Shown piece by piece: positions 1 through 9,838 of a DNA stretch of 64,000 nucleotides. The position numbers and the translations under genes were made by a program. The DNA is from Schistocerca nitens (taxonomy: Eukaryota > Arthropoda > Insecta > Orthoptera > Acrididae). The notes beneath the pieces are model-generated. The model did no database searches. It was not told the origin of the DNA and was given only the letters and a program-made list of their open reading frames with translations. Numbering within the stretch: position 1 is the first letter of the stretch; each line of letters starts with the position of its first letter. The stretch lies in contig NC_064615.1 in assembly GCF_023898315.1 (NCBI RefSeq), forward strand, positions 1,189,374,759 through 1,189,438,758. Direction: 5' to 3'.

Positions 1-270
1 AAGCCAAAACATTATGACCATTGCCCACTGCAACGTTGGAAAATAACTGGTGCCATTGCGGGCACGTAACATGGCGACAAAAGTATGTAGGCAGAGCAAA
101 AACAGATGAGAGATCATCCTAGTGAAGATATGAGCTGCAAATGGGGAAATCTATTGAGATAAATGACTCTGACAAGGGGCGGGTTATTATTACATGGAGT
201 CCGTGAATGAGTATCTTGACAATGGCGAAGCTGGTCGAATGTTCACGAGCTAATGTTGCAAGCATCTACC
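1..270 (+). mobile_element. Tc1-like DNA transposon, 5' end fragment
   Basis: The opening bases resemble the terminal inverted repeat and 5' leader of a Tc1-like family: a start reading AAACATTATGACC is repeated at 28980, at the edge of another fragment. The stretch near 207-270 reads like the start of a Tc1 helix-turn-helix region but carries stops. It ends abruptly at about 270, where Penelope-like sequence begins. The left edge is cut by the window. The family assignment rests on remembered insect repeats plus the internal match at 28980. Confidence 0.5.
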
Positions 271-600
271 CTCTGTTAACTTTCCAGAATTTCTTGACCT
301 TGAACCTTGCCTCACCATCATTCCCCAAGTCCCTCAACATGCAAACTAACCTTACAGCCACAGAAAGAATCGCAGTCCACTATCTCAAAACTGATCCCGA
401 CCTTATAATCCTTCCTGCATACAAAGGCTCCACCACTGTCGTCTTGAACTGCAAGGATTACCTGGCAGGACGACTCCGCCAGGTGTCAGATATGCCACCT
501 ACAAACCTTGCCACAGTGACCCATTCAAGAAATCCAGCAGGATCTCCAGTTACTTCTCAAATCCTTAAGCCCATCCCAGAATCTCTCCCCAGAGTGCATC
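271..600 (+). pseudogene. Penelope-like element (PLE), N-terminal RT-region fragment
   Basis: This segment is clearly homologous to 55260-55560. Both carry CAGAATTTCTTGACCT-like or TCACCACCATTCCCCAA-like leader sequence, a start at ATGCAAACTAACC or ATGCATACTAACC, and a protein reading TATERIAVHYLKTDPDLIILP (here) against TSTERTAVHHLKTDPNLIILP (there). The conserved ILPADKGST motif has become ILPAYKGST. Homology stops near 600 and the frame then runs into unrelated sequence to 701. It is a truncated, inactive copy with no RT catalytic core. Confidence 0.7.
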
Positions 601-1276
601 TCTCTGCTCACCCGTACCACTGCATGCTGTCCTGTGAAGCCCCATCATATGCCATGGCCCTCCTGTCTCTGATGGTGATGTTGGTCCTGTGCTCAAATTA
701 ATGATTATTTATTCTCATGTGCAGCCTAATTGTGCCGATGTGCTACTTCTGTCCGTGCACAGTATAAAAAAGTCTGTGGCCTGGTTGTGTGGCACCAGCT
801 TCCGTCACACTGAGAGGGTTTTACTGCTACGGTTGCAATATTGTGGTGCCTGACCTAATCTTACTTGTGCCACCCGAACAGCCCTCGATGCTGCAATCGA
901 TGTACCGGCACGTAAGTGTCCTCGGACTGCCTTCCACTGCTGTGGCTGAACTACCTAGTTCTGTGGTAACATCCAAATAGTGGTGGTGTTACAGTTGGCT
1001 GCAGGAACTATATTCTATCAGAGTAGGCACCTTGTTTTACTGTGTTAGAGTCCATAAAACCACAGAGAAATGGTCTTTGGGGCTTAGTCCATTGTGGACC
1101 AGAGTAGGTTACCCATTCTGCCACACACCTAAGAAGGAATAACTTTATTACAATTATTAGTGAGGAAACAAACTTGACTGATTCTGTGACAGTGACAGAA
1201 GATTAACTTTTCCCTCTGTCCCAAGACTCAGTCGGAAGGTGTCGGCTGTATCCCAGTTGTTTCTGCCTGCCCAGCC

Positions 1277-1278
<2 letters not shown>
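601..1278. other. No recognisable gene
   Basis: I see no coding sequence or element boundary that I can support. A short open frame at 789-980 has no recognisable motif. The sequence is of mixed composition and may be an old LTR or untranslated region belonging to the gag-like remnant at 1446-2040, but no partner copy is visible to prove it. Confidence 0.4.

Positions 1279-1322
<44 letters not shown>
1279..1322. repeat. (GA)n microsatellite
   Basis: An uninterrupted GA dinucleotide run of about 22 units. It is the reason spurious Ser-Leu open frames appear on the minus strand here. Confidence 0.97.
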
Positions 1323-1324
<2 letters not shown>

Positions 1325-1445
1325 TCCAACACCAACACGGGTGCTACTGGTACCATTGTAATACGGCATGGTGGCATCAAGGGATTTAACGGCCTGCCCT
1401 TGATACATCTGCAGCAGATACTGGTCAACAAAAGGAGAGTATCAC

Positions 1446-2040
1446 TTGCAACCAGATATTGTCGCTGACAATATGCAATCTTTGTTGGTTCAGTTTATGG
1501 CACTGACTGAAATGCAACTTATTACTTTAATCACAGCACCAGTGGACCAAGAGGCTAAATTAGATTCTCTACAGACTAGGTTAGAAACACAAAATGCTAA
1601 ATTACGCTTCGATTTCGTAGGGACTTTAGAAGCACAAAGTGAAAAATTAGGCTCAAAGTTAACTTCAAAATTTAATTGGAAACAGTTAGATATTTTTCAC
1701 CAAAGCCCTTCAGGCTCATAACTGTGAGTTTCAATACTGTGTAGACAGCCAGGATCTTGGTTTGAAAATACAGCAAAAGATGCTAGATAGGGGCTTCTAG
1801 AAAACTAATATGGTTCTGAGTTGTGTGCTGACAATCAAAAATTTACAACAGTAATGTCAACTGCTCAGCAAATAGATAGTCAAACAGCTGTGTTAGATCA
1901 CTAAGTGAACAATCTGGAGAGGCTGGCATGTGTCAGTGCTCACAGAATTGCTACCACCACTGAGTCCAGGGTAAATCAAACTGAAGGGCAGTTGGGGGAA
2001 TTAAAAATAGGGTTTACTGAGAAAATTGTAATGTATTACA
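1446..2040 (+). pseudogene. Coiled-coil, gag-like retroelement remnant
   Basis: A 91-residue open frame (1446-1721) starts with Met and has a Gln/Leu-rich, heptad-like pattern (for example LDSLQTRLETQNAKL and LEAQSEKLGSKL). After stops, similar Gln/Thr-rich helical sequence resumes at about 1835-2030. Amphipathic N-terminal gag segments of insect LTR retrotransposons look like this, and a comparable coiled coil sits in the gag of the element at 4978-15295. No capsid, zinc knuckle or protease is seen, so the assignment is tentative. Confidence 0.35.
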
Positions 2041-2149
2041 TTATACATGAAAATAAATATATCTGATAAACTGAGTGAAGGAATATCAAGTGTTATAGCA
2101 CATCAATAAGTTTTGGAACTTGGCACAATTTTGCTGATGTTGGTAATGT

Positions 2150-2533
2150 CTATAAGGGGCGTTCAAAAATAAACAAACCAGAGGTATAATTACAGAAACC
2201 AATACCTGTATGTTAGAAGTATTGACCCTGGCTGTTGAGACACTTGTCACACTGTGACACAAGGGAGTGAATGGCTGTCTCATAAAATTTCCAGGGCTGC
2301 GATGTTAACCAGTTCCGCATGTACAGCTGGACGTCGTCATCCAAAGTGAATCATTTGCCCCTCAGAGCCTTTTTAAGGGGGCCAACAATGGTGTAATCAC
2401 AGGGAGAGAGGTCTGGACTGTATTGGAGGGTGGTCAAGAGCCTCCCATTTAAATTTCTGCAGGAGTGCCGCGACTGACTGTCTAGGGGCTGCTTTAGAAC
2501 AAGTACATTTCTCCATGTTTCACAAGTAATCAT
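2150..2533 (-). pseudogene. mariner-like transposase, C-terminal fragment
   Basis: Read on the minus strand, the region gives YSPDLSPCDY (third catalytic-Asp region of mariner DD34D transposases), then GPLKKALRGK, then after a frameshift a tail including FYETAIHSLVSQCDKCLNSQG. These are hallmark C-terminal motifs of insect mariners. The left edge (about 2152, GGGGCGTTCAAAAATAAAC) looks like the element's terminal inverted repeat. The 5' two thirds are missing: the sequence turns into AT-rich DNA and a microsatellite at about 2535. Non-functional. Confidence 0.78.
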
Positions 2534-2564
2534 GAATATAAGATAACAAAAATATACAATAAAA

Positions 2565-2749
<185 letters not shown>

Positions 2750-3051
2750 CAGCTCATCATTTCAATGGTAAATATATAATGCTGCTTGCTTTCCTATTCT
2801 TTTTTCAAAGTGCTGTTCACAATATTTGCTGTTCACAATATTAGTTTCAAAAATCATGTAACATCGTAACTGAACTAACTAAAAACATTACTTTATTTTT
2901 AAACAAAATGATTACAAAATTGAAAACATAATTTTCTACATAATTTAAGACATTAAAAGTACAAGACTGCTCGTAATAGATAATGTGCACTACAATCGTC
3001 GTTTCACGTAAGCTGCTTAGCCTTAAATTGACTTCAGAATGTTGTTTAACA

Positions 3052-3057
3052 TTTATT
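3052..3057 (-). promoter_or_regulatory. Candidate polyadenylation signal (AATAAA) for the ABCA gene
   Basis: TTTATT on the plus strand gives AATAAA on the minus strand, about 340 bp downstream of the stop codon of the terminal ABCA exon. A second AATAAA candidate lies at about 2892. Position relative to the gene is the only support. The stretch between 3058 and 3395 shows no other feature and would be the 3' UTR. Confidence 0.3.
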
Positions 3058-3393
3058 TAATTCAAAATGCAAGACTAATTGGCTCGTCGTATTGAGTGCA
3101 TCTGCTTCAGATCTCAAACTGTCACCACCATAGTGATGAGAAAGAAGGCTCAATGTTACACTGGATACAATACAGAACGTGAATGGTCAAAAGTAAAGTT
3201 CCAAACTTTACTGCCACTGGAGACACAGTTTCAAATAGCACTTGAGAGTCCTGGAGACATTTTTTAATTACCACAGTTACACTTTATGCAGTAACCACCC
3301 ACTGGTGGATGTTCACCGAATGGGGCAAATACTGGTGCGTAAGGACACTAGTCTGCAGTGCAATTCATCTGGCCTTCCATCGTTATCTTTGCC

Positions 3394-3443
3394 CATCAGC
3401 AACTTCTTTCTGATATCGCATCAGCAGCTTCTTTCTGATGTCG
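3394..3443. repeat. 25-bp tandem duplication in coding sequence
   Basis: Two adjacent 25-bp units (3394-3418 and 3419-3443), CATCAGC[A/G]ACTTCTTT...GAT[A/G]TCG, differ at 2 positions. They lie inside and at the edge of the terminal ABCA exon, and 25 is not a multiple of 3. Confidence 0.92.
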
Positions 3444-3461
3444 TGCAAAAGACAGAAATAC
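3396..3461 (-). CDS. ABCA-type transporter, terminal coding exon
   Basis: The minus strand reads a pyrimidine-rich tract, TTCTGCAG acceptor, then a phase-0 exon coding VFLSFARHQKEAADAISERSC and a TGA stop. The previous exon (26558-26709) ends in phase 0 with TTLEQ. The junction TTLEQ-VFLSF is the conserved block near the C terminus of ABCA proteins, after the last nucleotide-binding domain. Only 21 residues are encoded. The last ones derive from a 25-bp tandem duplication (3394-3443) that shifts the frame. Without the second copy the reading would run on from EAAD through Gly-Gln-Arg to a TAA stop, so the C-terminal residues here are probably derived. The preceding intron is 23.1 kb. Confidence 0.85.
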   Translation of the reverse strand, partial: VFLSFARHQKEAADAISERSC

Positions 3462-3707
3462 CTGCAGAAAACAAAACTCAATGTTAATTCTGCACAAACG
3501 TCGCACATTAATTACAGTAAAATACAGATTTGAAAGCCCGACACGCAAGCCAGAAATTTGGTAGAAAGTACAATAATGAATTTTTTATGGTACACAATGA
3601 GATAAAACTCTCGTGCTTCCGACTGGAAGTTCCTGAAAAAATATAAAAAATATGCAGGTGCCAGAACAGTGTGTGCATCACTTACAATAAAAGAGATGCC
3701 AAAATTA

Positions 3708-4385
3708 GATCTACATCTGTATCTATACTCCACAAGCCACCTTACGGTATATGGCAGAGGGAAATTTATGTACCACTGTCACTTCTTCCAGTTGTGAGTA
3801 GTCTGTGGGAAGAACAATTGCCAGCAAGCCTCTGTGTGGGCTCGAACCTCTCAGATTTCATCTTCACGGTCATTTTGCAATATATACATAGAAAAATGCA
3901 ATATACTTGTCGACTCCACAAGGAATGTACAATCTCGGAACTTCAATAGTAAACGACACCATGATGCAAAACGCCCGCCTCTCTTGCAGTATGTTCCACT
4001 GGAGTCGTTTTATCGCCTCCACGACGCTTTTGTGCTTACTAAATGAACCTGTAAGAAAACATGCTGGTCTACTTTGGATATTCTCTACCAATCCTGTCTG
4101 TTACACATCCCATACTAATCAGCAATATGCGAATATTGGTTGAACAGGGTTTTTAAGCTACCTGTTTTGTTCAAAATGGCTCTGAGCACTATGGGACTCA
4201 ACTGCTGAGGTCATTAGTCACCTGTTTTGTTGACAGACTATATTTCCTGAGGATTCTTCCACTGAATCTAAGTCTGGCATCCTGTGATTAGTTTTATGTG
4301 GTCATTCCACTTTAAGTTACTCCATACGCATACTTCTAGATAACTGCTTCTAGTGATTTATGCAATCGTGTAATTGTACTATAAA
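3708..4385 (-). pseudogene. LINE 3'-terminal fragment (CR1-like family)
   Basis: The left end carries ATCTACATCTGTATCTATACTCC, an ATCTAC-type tail seen on the minus strand also at 4806 and 44957. The body contains decayed reading matching the C-terminal part of a non-LTR reverse transcriptase. Family assignment comes from the shared tail plus remembered insect LINE sequences; no catalytic motif is present. At about 4165-4215 it holds a short piece of another dispersed repeat (GCTCTGAGCACTATGGGACT), also present on the opposite strand at about 51877-51895. Confidence 0.5.
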
Positions 4386-4803
4386 GGATCTGAAACTTTC
4401 TCGCCAGGACTTGAAGCAGGGAACTTTGCCTTTTGTGGGTAAGTGCTCTGTCAACTGAGCTACCCAAGCATAACTCACAACCTGTCCTCACACTTTTACT
4501 TCTGCCAGTAGCTCATATCCTACCTTCCAAACTTCATAGAAGTTCTTCTGTGCGACTTGTGGGACTAGCATAGATGCTGTGGAGATATGGCTTTGCCTCA
4601 GCCAGGGGGATTGCTTTCAGAGCGAATTCTTACTCTCCAATGGAGTGTGCACTGGTATCTAGTTTCCCAGCAGATTAAAAGATAAGTCACTGGTGGAAGT
4701 AAAGTTGTGAGGATGGCTTGAGATTATGATTGGGTAACTCGGTGGAGCACTTGCCCACAAAGTCCCGGTCTGGCACATAGGTTTAATCTGCCAGGAAGAT
4801 TCA
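4386..4803. mobile_element. Foldback element with tRNA-like sequence in each arm
   Basis: Left and right arms are inverted copies: the plus strand at 4726-4803 (GGGTAACTCGGTGGAGCACTTGCCCAC...CTGCCAGGAAG) matches the reverse complement of 4386-4480 (GGGTAGCTCAGTTGACAGAGCACTTACCCAC...). Each arm contains box-A-like TAGCTCAGT or TAACTCGGT and a decayed B-box region. The arms enclose about 230 bp, including further inverted homology (TGGCAGAAGTAAAAGTGTGAGGA against TGGTGGAAGTAAAGTTGTGAGGA). It looks like a MITE-type foldback whose terminal repeats derive from a tRNA or SINE promoter. Confidence 0.6.
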
Positions 4804-4977
4804 TATCTACATCTACATGAATACTCTGCAATTCACACTTCAGTGCCTGGCAGAGGGGTCATTGAACCACTTTCACAGTATTTCTCTACCGTTTCACTCT
4901 CTAACATTGGGTGGGAAGACTCAGTTGCTGAACAGTTCGAAGAAGACTTCAGTCTTTTAGAATTATCTTTGTAACAG
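4804..4977. pseudogene. LINE debris flanking the LTR element
   Basis: About 4806-4915 is another short LINE 3' end on the minus strand (ATCTACATCTACATG tail). About 4916-4977 on the plus strand reads EDSVAEQFEEDF, matching the minus-strand segment at 18945-18990 that reads DDSVAEQFKEDFES. That motif belongs to the endonuclease-to-RT linker of the LINE that resumes after the right LTR at 15301. Confidence 0.45.
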
Positions 4978-5721
4978 AGAGCAATGTCCAGAGAACATTA
5001 TATTTTTTTGACAACTTTTGTTTCAGTTTCGCTTGGGAGTACCTATGTTTTAGATCTCACACAAAAAGGATGTGTAATTTGTACTCGTGCATCAACAATG
5101 TATGTAGTAATGCTATGTGTGTATAAAAATGCAAGCAAATATACATATTAAAAGTTATTATAGCTGCAAGAATATTTTTTATTTATTACACCAATATTTG
5201 TTCACAACGTGACTTTTGCTTGTAATCATAAGAAGAGGCAGTAATTTCTTCCATACTGCAAGACATCTTAAAATATATATATGCTAATCACCAAGATTTA
5301 GTGGATGGACTGTATGATCAGCAACCACAGAAGATTAAAGGTAAATTAATGATATCAGCATAACCTAATAGTGACTTCTATTAAATATATATATGTGTAA
5401 TAATTGAACAACTGACTTTTCGTCAAGCACCATGTTTGCTGCAAAATCAGACATTCCAAAAATCTACATTGAGAGAGTAAGAGAAATTATCCTAGTTACA
5501 TTATTCATTTTTGTGCCTTCAGTGTCTGTACGTTGACTGTATTTTTCCTACGCTGTGAGGAAGACTGTTCATGGCACCAATTTTGTTTCAACAAGAATTC
5601 ATGCTTTACTTCTAGTACTGCAAGTAGTAATTATCTCTCATTACATAAATTTCATGTCGATTCATACTCTTTGTGTTGGCTGTTGGGCTACCTCCCGGCA
5701 TGGTTATTCCAAAATTTGCAC
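4978..5721 (+). repeat. Left LTR of the outer LTR retrotransposon
   Basis: Roughly 744 bp matching 14555-15295 over its full length, with many substitutions and small indels. Both start AGAGCAATGTC and end AAAATTTGCAC or AAAATTGCCC. AACAG precedes this LTR (4973-4977) and follows the right one (15296-15300), a plausible 5-bp TSD. No tRNA-type primer-binding site starting TGG is evident just after it. Confidence 0.85.
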
Positions 5722-8433
5722 AATAGCTTGCATGATTACGTTTAGTAGTGCCTCTCTTGTCATAATTAGCTTTCTTTCCTTTTTCCAAACCATTTCCCTA
5801 GTAGAAAATTTATTGATCAAAAGAGTTCAAAAATCATACCAAACTTCGAGTCATCAGTATAGTGTAAATTATTATGAAAATTTAAATCATTTGTGTCGTA
5901 ATACTTTTCGATAAATTGACAGGAATTTATTGAAACATGATTTCATAGGAGGTTTCAGGTGCAAGATTTATTTACATAAAAATTTCATTAATTTTTTGGT
6001 AATTGCTAGCATGATAAAATGGCTGACCAAAATTATACATTGTTGATCGTAATACAGAAGGTGCAATCGGCCAAGATGCGGTGATTTGCATGAGCGCGCA
6101 GCTAGCAGAAAGCCGACATAGATCAGAGATAGATATCACAGATGTAACAAATAACAGCACAGATACACAGACAAACTATGATGATACCATGATGACTATC
6201 GATGAGACCGTTTCACACATTTCCGTAAGCAATACATCACTGCTGAATGAAACAGAGGAACGTGGAACAGCAGTGTATTCTGACAACATAGGACAGACAC
6301 CGATTATCAGTAATCCAAATATTAATGTGTAAAGTACTGTTGATAGCAATGATAATAGTAACACAAATGCAGTGTTACGGCATTTACTGACAACTATGAA
6401 CACTAAATTCCATGATGTTGTTGTTGTTGTTGTTGTGGTCTTCAGTCCTGAGACTGGTTTGATGCAGCTCTCCATGCTACTCTATCCTGTGCAAACTTCT
6501 TCATCTCCCAGTACCTACTGCAACCTACATCCTTCTGAATCTGCTTAGTGTATGCATCTCTTGGTCTCCCCCTACGATTTTTACCCTCCACGCTGCCCTC
6601 CAATACTAAATTGGTGATCCCTTGATGCCTCAGAACATGTCCTACCAACCGATCCCTTCTTCTGGTCAAGTTGTGCCACAAACTCCTCTTCTCCCCAATC
6701 CTATTCAGTACCTCCTCATTAGTTATGTGATCTACCCATCTAATCTTCAGCATTCTTCTGTAGCACCACATTTCGAAAGCTTCTATTCTCTTCTTGTCCA
6801 TTCCATGATATGAACGTGAAATTCACTACAGTTACACAACAGCTTAGTAACTTGAACACAAGATGTAACAATTTGTCACAAGGTTTTTCAGATTTCAAAA
6901 CAGAACAAAAACAGGTGTTGCAATATTTCCAAAACAGTCTCACACAAAAATTCAATGATCTGACAGAAACTCTACACACAGATATATCCGAAAATTAAAA
7001 AAAAAACGAAAAAAAAACCAACCAATTAAGACAGGAGGTTATTTCTGATATTAAACAAAGTATTGATGTTTTGAATGAAAAGGTAGGTTCAATTAGTGAC
7101 AATCAAGAACACGTAGAAAGTGAATTAAAGAAAATCATGGACACGATTAATAGTGTAAGAGCAAATCAAAACCGAATGTGTAATACTATAAAGAAAGTGA
7201 CCACAATTGTCAACAAGCTACACAAGGACTATGAATGTTTACCATTGGTAGTAGAGGAGCTAACAGTAAGAGTAGAAAGATCAGAATTAGAGTGCCAAAA
7301 GAAAAAGAGCTCAGATAAGGAAAAATTTAGATGATATAACCAAAAGAGCAGATGCAGGTATCTTAGATCAAAGTAGTGCATTAGCACAGAAGGTAATATC
7401 TGAATGCAAAGTATATGTAGACGTGGTAGAAGAGGCCATGTAGAAAAGGGAAATTGAATCATCTAATGAAGTAGGTCAGGTTGCTAATATTTAACTACCT
7501 GTGCCCATGATGGATGGGTGTAATAGTTATCCACATCTTGTCACATGCCCAATTACCACCATATGGTGTTCCCCACACTTGTAACAACATACCAATGTCA
7601 GATAATGCCACATGTTTAACACTCATCTTCACTGATGAAGGGTTGCTGAGACATAAGAAGTTTCCCACGTATTTGACAGATGGGAAGTGGATGAATCTGG
7701 TAGTTTTTAGCAATGCATTCTACAACGTATTTCCATGTAACTGAACAGAGGCTCAAAAGATAAGATTTATTGTTGGTTACACCCAAGGTGATGTTCTTTT
7801 GTGGGCCAGTGAAATGGCATAATGTTGTCACAGTTACAAGGAATTTGAATGTGCTTTCTTAGACAAGTACTGGTCAGAAGCCATTCAAGAGAGATTAAGG
7901 TGTGAAGTCTGTAACCCGGCTCCATTTAACAGCAAGCATGGAAGCTTGCGGGATTATTTCGTAAAGTATTTAAATAAGAACAGATATTGGACCAATCCCA
8001 TATCACAAGTGGATGTATTGAAGATGTTAAAGAGCTGACTTCTGTCACACATAAGGGAAAAATTATTAACCACACCAGTACATAACACTTTTTTCAGTTT
8101 TGGATTCCATTGGCCTGATTTGTGAAGAGGCATCATGGCAACATAAAGCAGCAGATAAACAAACACCTCAATCTGTCTTTGGGAACCAACCTGTAAATAA
8201 TAATGTTACTACACAACAGGCATGGCAATCATACCTGAAACAGTGCAAACGGGAATGGATATGGTAATAGAAATGGAAAAAATAAGATTTAAGCAAGATT
8301 ATCAGAACAACAGGAACAATTACAATGGACAAGGGTATCTGCTGCCCGTAAGAGGTAACAGCCAGCGGATACAGTGGAAAGCAGTCGGCAACAATCAAAT
8401 GCTGCATGCTGTGCCACAGCTAATCTTAGGACA
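5722..8433 (+). pseudogene. Gag region of the outer LTR retrotransposon (broken)
   Basis: Plus-strand coding remnants after the left LTR. 6081-6332 is a Ser/Thr/Asp-rich N-terminal segment. 6810-6998 and 7071-7334 form a long coiled coil (VTQQLSNLNTRCNNLSQGF; VESELKKIMDTINSVRANQN). About 7840-8200 is a capsid-like part with EAIQERLRCEV, SLRDYFVKYLNKNRYW and ISQVDVLKMLKS. Just before the Gypsy insertion there is an Asn/Gln-rich tail (NNRNNYNGQGY) at 8222-8430. Several frames are needed, with stops between them. A LINE tail interrupts at 6417-6799 and a Gypsy at 8434. Gag would package the RNA; this copy cannot encode a full protein. Confidence 0.6.
6417..6799 (-). mobile_element. 5'-truncated LINE insertion with 10-bp TSD
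   Basis: The minus strand encodes 119 residues of the extreme C terminus of a non-LTR reverse transcriptase (IEAFEMWCYRRMLKIRW, GHVLRHQGITNLVLEG, GRGRPR-like NRRGRPRDAY), followed by a 3' tail that is (CAA)n on the sense strand. ATTCCATGAT flanks it exactly at 6407-6416 and 6800-6809, so the target was duplicated on insertion by target-primed reverse transcription. It interrupts the gag of the outer LTR element. The same family occurs at 31586-35410. Confidence 0.9.
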
Positions 8434-8659
8434 TTTAGCCGTGTACAACTTATTACAATCTTCAGAAAGACTCACGAAGTAGTTAGGCTATAATATTTAT
8501 TTTTTTATTGCAACGAAAAGCTCATATTAACATTGAATCAATAACAAAAGAACTATTATATATAATCAAAGAATAAACAATCTTTCCCATGTGTGCGCCA
8601 CCACAGAATAATGCTATCCTTCACCGTGCGTATACAGATGTTCTGCTGGCGACTCCCAC
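8434..8659 (-). repeat. 3' LTR of nested Gypsy element (CsRn1-type)
   Basis: A 226-bp copy matching 12828-13054 at well over 90 percent by eye. It starts TTTAGCC on the plus strand and ends GACTCCCAC. GGACA lies immediately outside both ends of the element (8429-8433 and 13055-13059), a likely 5-bp TSD. The adjacent sense-strand sequence GGACGGGGGCTGT, just inside the element, is a candidate polypurine tract. Confidence 0.88.
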
Positions 8660-8875
8660 ACAGCCCCCGTCCGATAGAGCGGAGCTCCGGGAATGTGGGG
8701 GTATTTATATTTCACCCGACGCCCAGCTCTTGTGTGTACTGAAGGCATTGGTTGAACTTCTTCAGCTTCTGTTGCTGGTAGTGACGGTACCACTTCCTCT
8801 TGTGGTGGTGAGGTGGTGTCACCCTCGTCCAGTGGTGTGGAAGGTGGCGCTGGGTGCCTGACCTCTGTGTCCTCT

Positions 8876-9838
8876 TCAGTCGGTAACATATGTGCAGGTT
8901 CGAGCCGTTCCAATGATATCACTTGACTTTCCATTTAGATCTATCTGTATGGTATGTTCATCCTGTGAGAGCACTCTGTAAGGTCCAGAATATGGAGGCT
9001 GCAGCAGTGACTTGACAGCGTCCGTCCGTAGCATCGCGCATGTGAACATGAGCTTAGATCTTTGTGCACGAACATATTCGCCACTCCGTGTCTCAAGACG
9101 AGATGGACGAAGTCTGGCCATATGCTCGCGTACCATTTGCAATGTAAATTGCAATTCGGTCTGTCGTGCCCCTTCTTTATCGGTGAAGAATTCTGCAGGC
9201 AGTCGTAAGGGTTCACCGTAAACCAATTCTGCGGTGGATGCTGTGCGTAGGCCCAACAAAACTACTGGTAACGCTGACAACCGAGATTGTGCGTGGCACA
9301 TTAATGCAGGTTTTAATGGTCTATGCCAGCGGTCCACCGTCCCATTGCTTGCTGGGTGGTAAGCTGTGGTGCGATGATGTTGGAACTCGCAGAGGTTGAC
9401 CAATTCTGAGAACAACATCGATTCATACTGAAGCCCCTGGTCTGTGGTGACATGTAAAGGGCACCCGAAACGTGCAATCCGAGATGAAAGACTTACGCGT
9501 GCCACTGTTTCTGCTGAACTATCTGATAACGGAATCGCCTCTGCCCATCTGGTGAAGCGGTCCACCGCAGTGAGGAGATAACGGTATCCTTCCGACGGCA
9601 AAAGCGGTCCCACGATGTCCAGGTGCACGTGTGTGAAACGTTGTGTGGTAAGTGGGAAGTTTCCTACCGCTTTGTGCACGTGTCGTCCCACCTTGGCCCT
9701 CTGACAGTCCAGGCACGTTTTTGCCCAATTACGGCAGTCTCTATTTATACCGGGCCACACGAATCTGTCTGTCATTAGTTTGACGCTGGCGTTTACTCCT
9801 GGATGAGCCAGTCCATGGATGCTATCAAATGATTGTCG
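8876..9838 (-). pseudogene. Gypsy integrase (Glu to Asp at catalytic site)
   Basis: The minus-strand open frame 8876-9775 (299 residues), extended upstream to about 9838, encodes an integrase. It has a zinc-binding end CLDC, catalytic core HLDIVGP (D53), TTDQG (D112) and NGTVDRWHRPLK (D148), then a C-terminal domain with PPYSGPYRVLS. D112 to D148 has the DD35E spacing, but the Glu has become Asp (canonical NG.VERFH). A TGA stop at 9839-9841 separates it from RNase H, where the family has an Arg codon. Integrase would insert the cDNA. The changed catalytic residue and the nonsense codon argue that this copy is dead. Confidence 0.88.
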
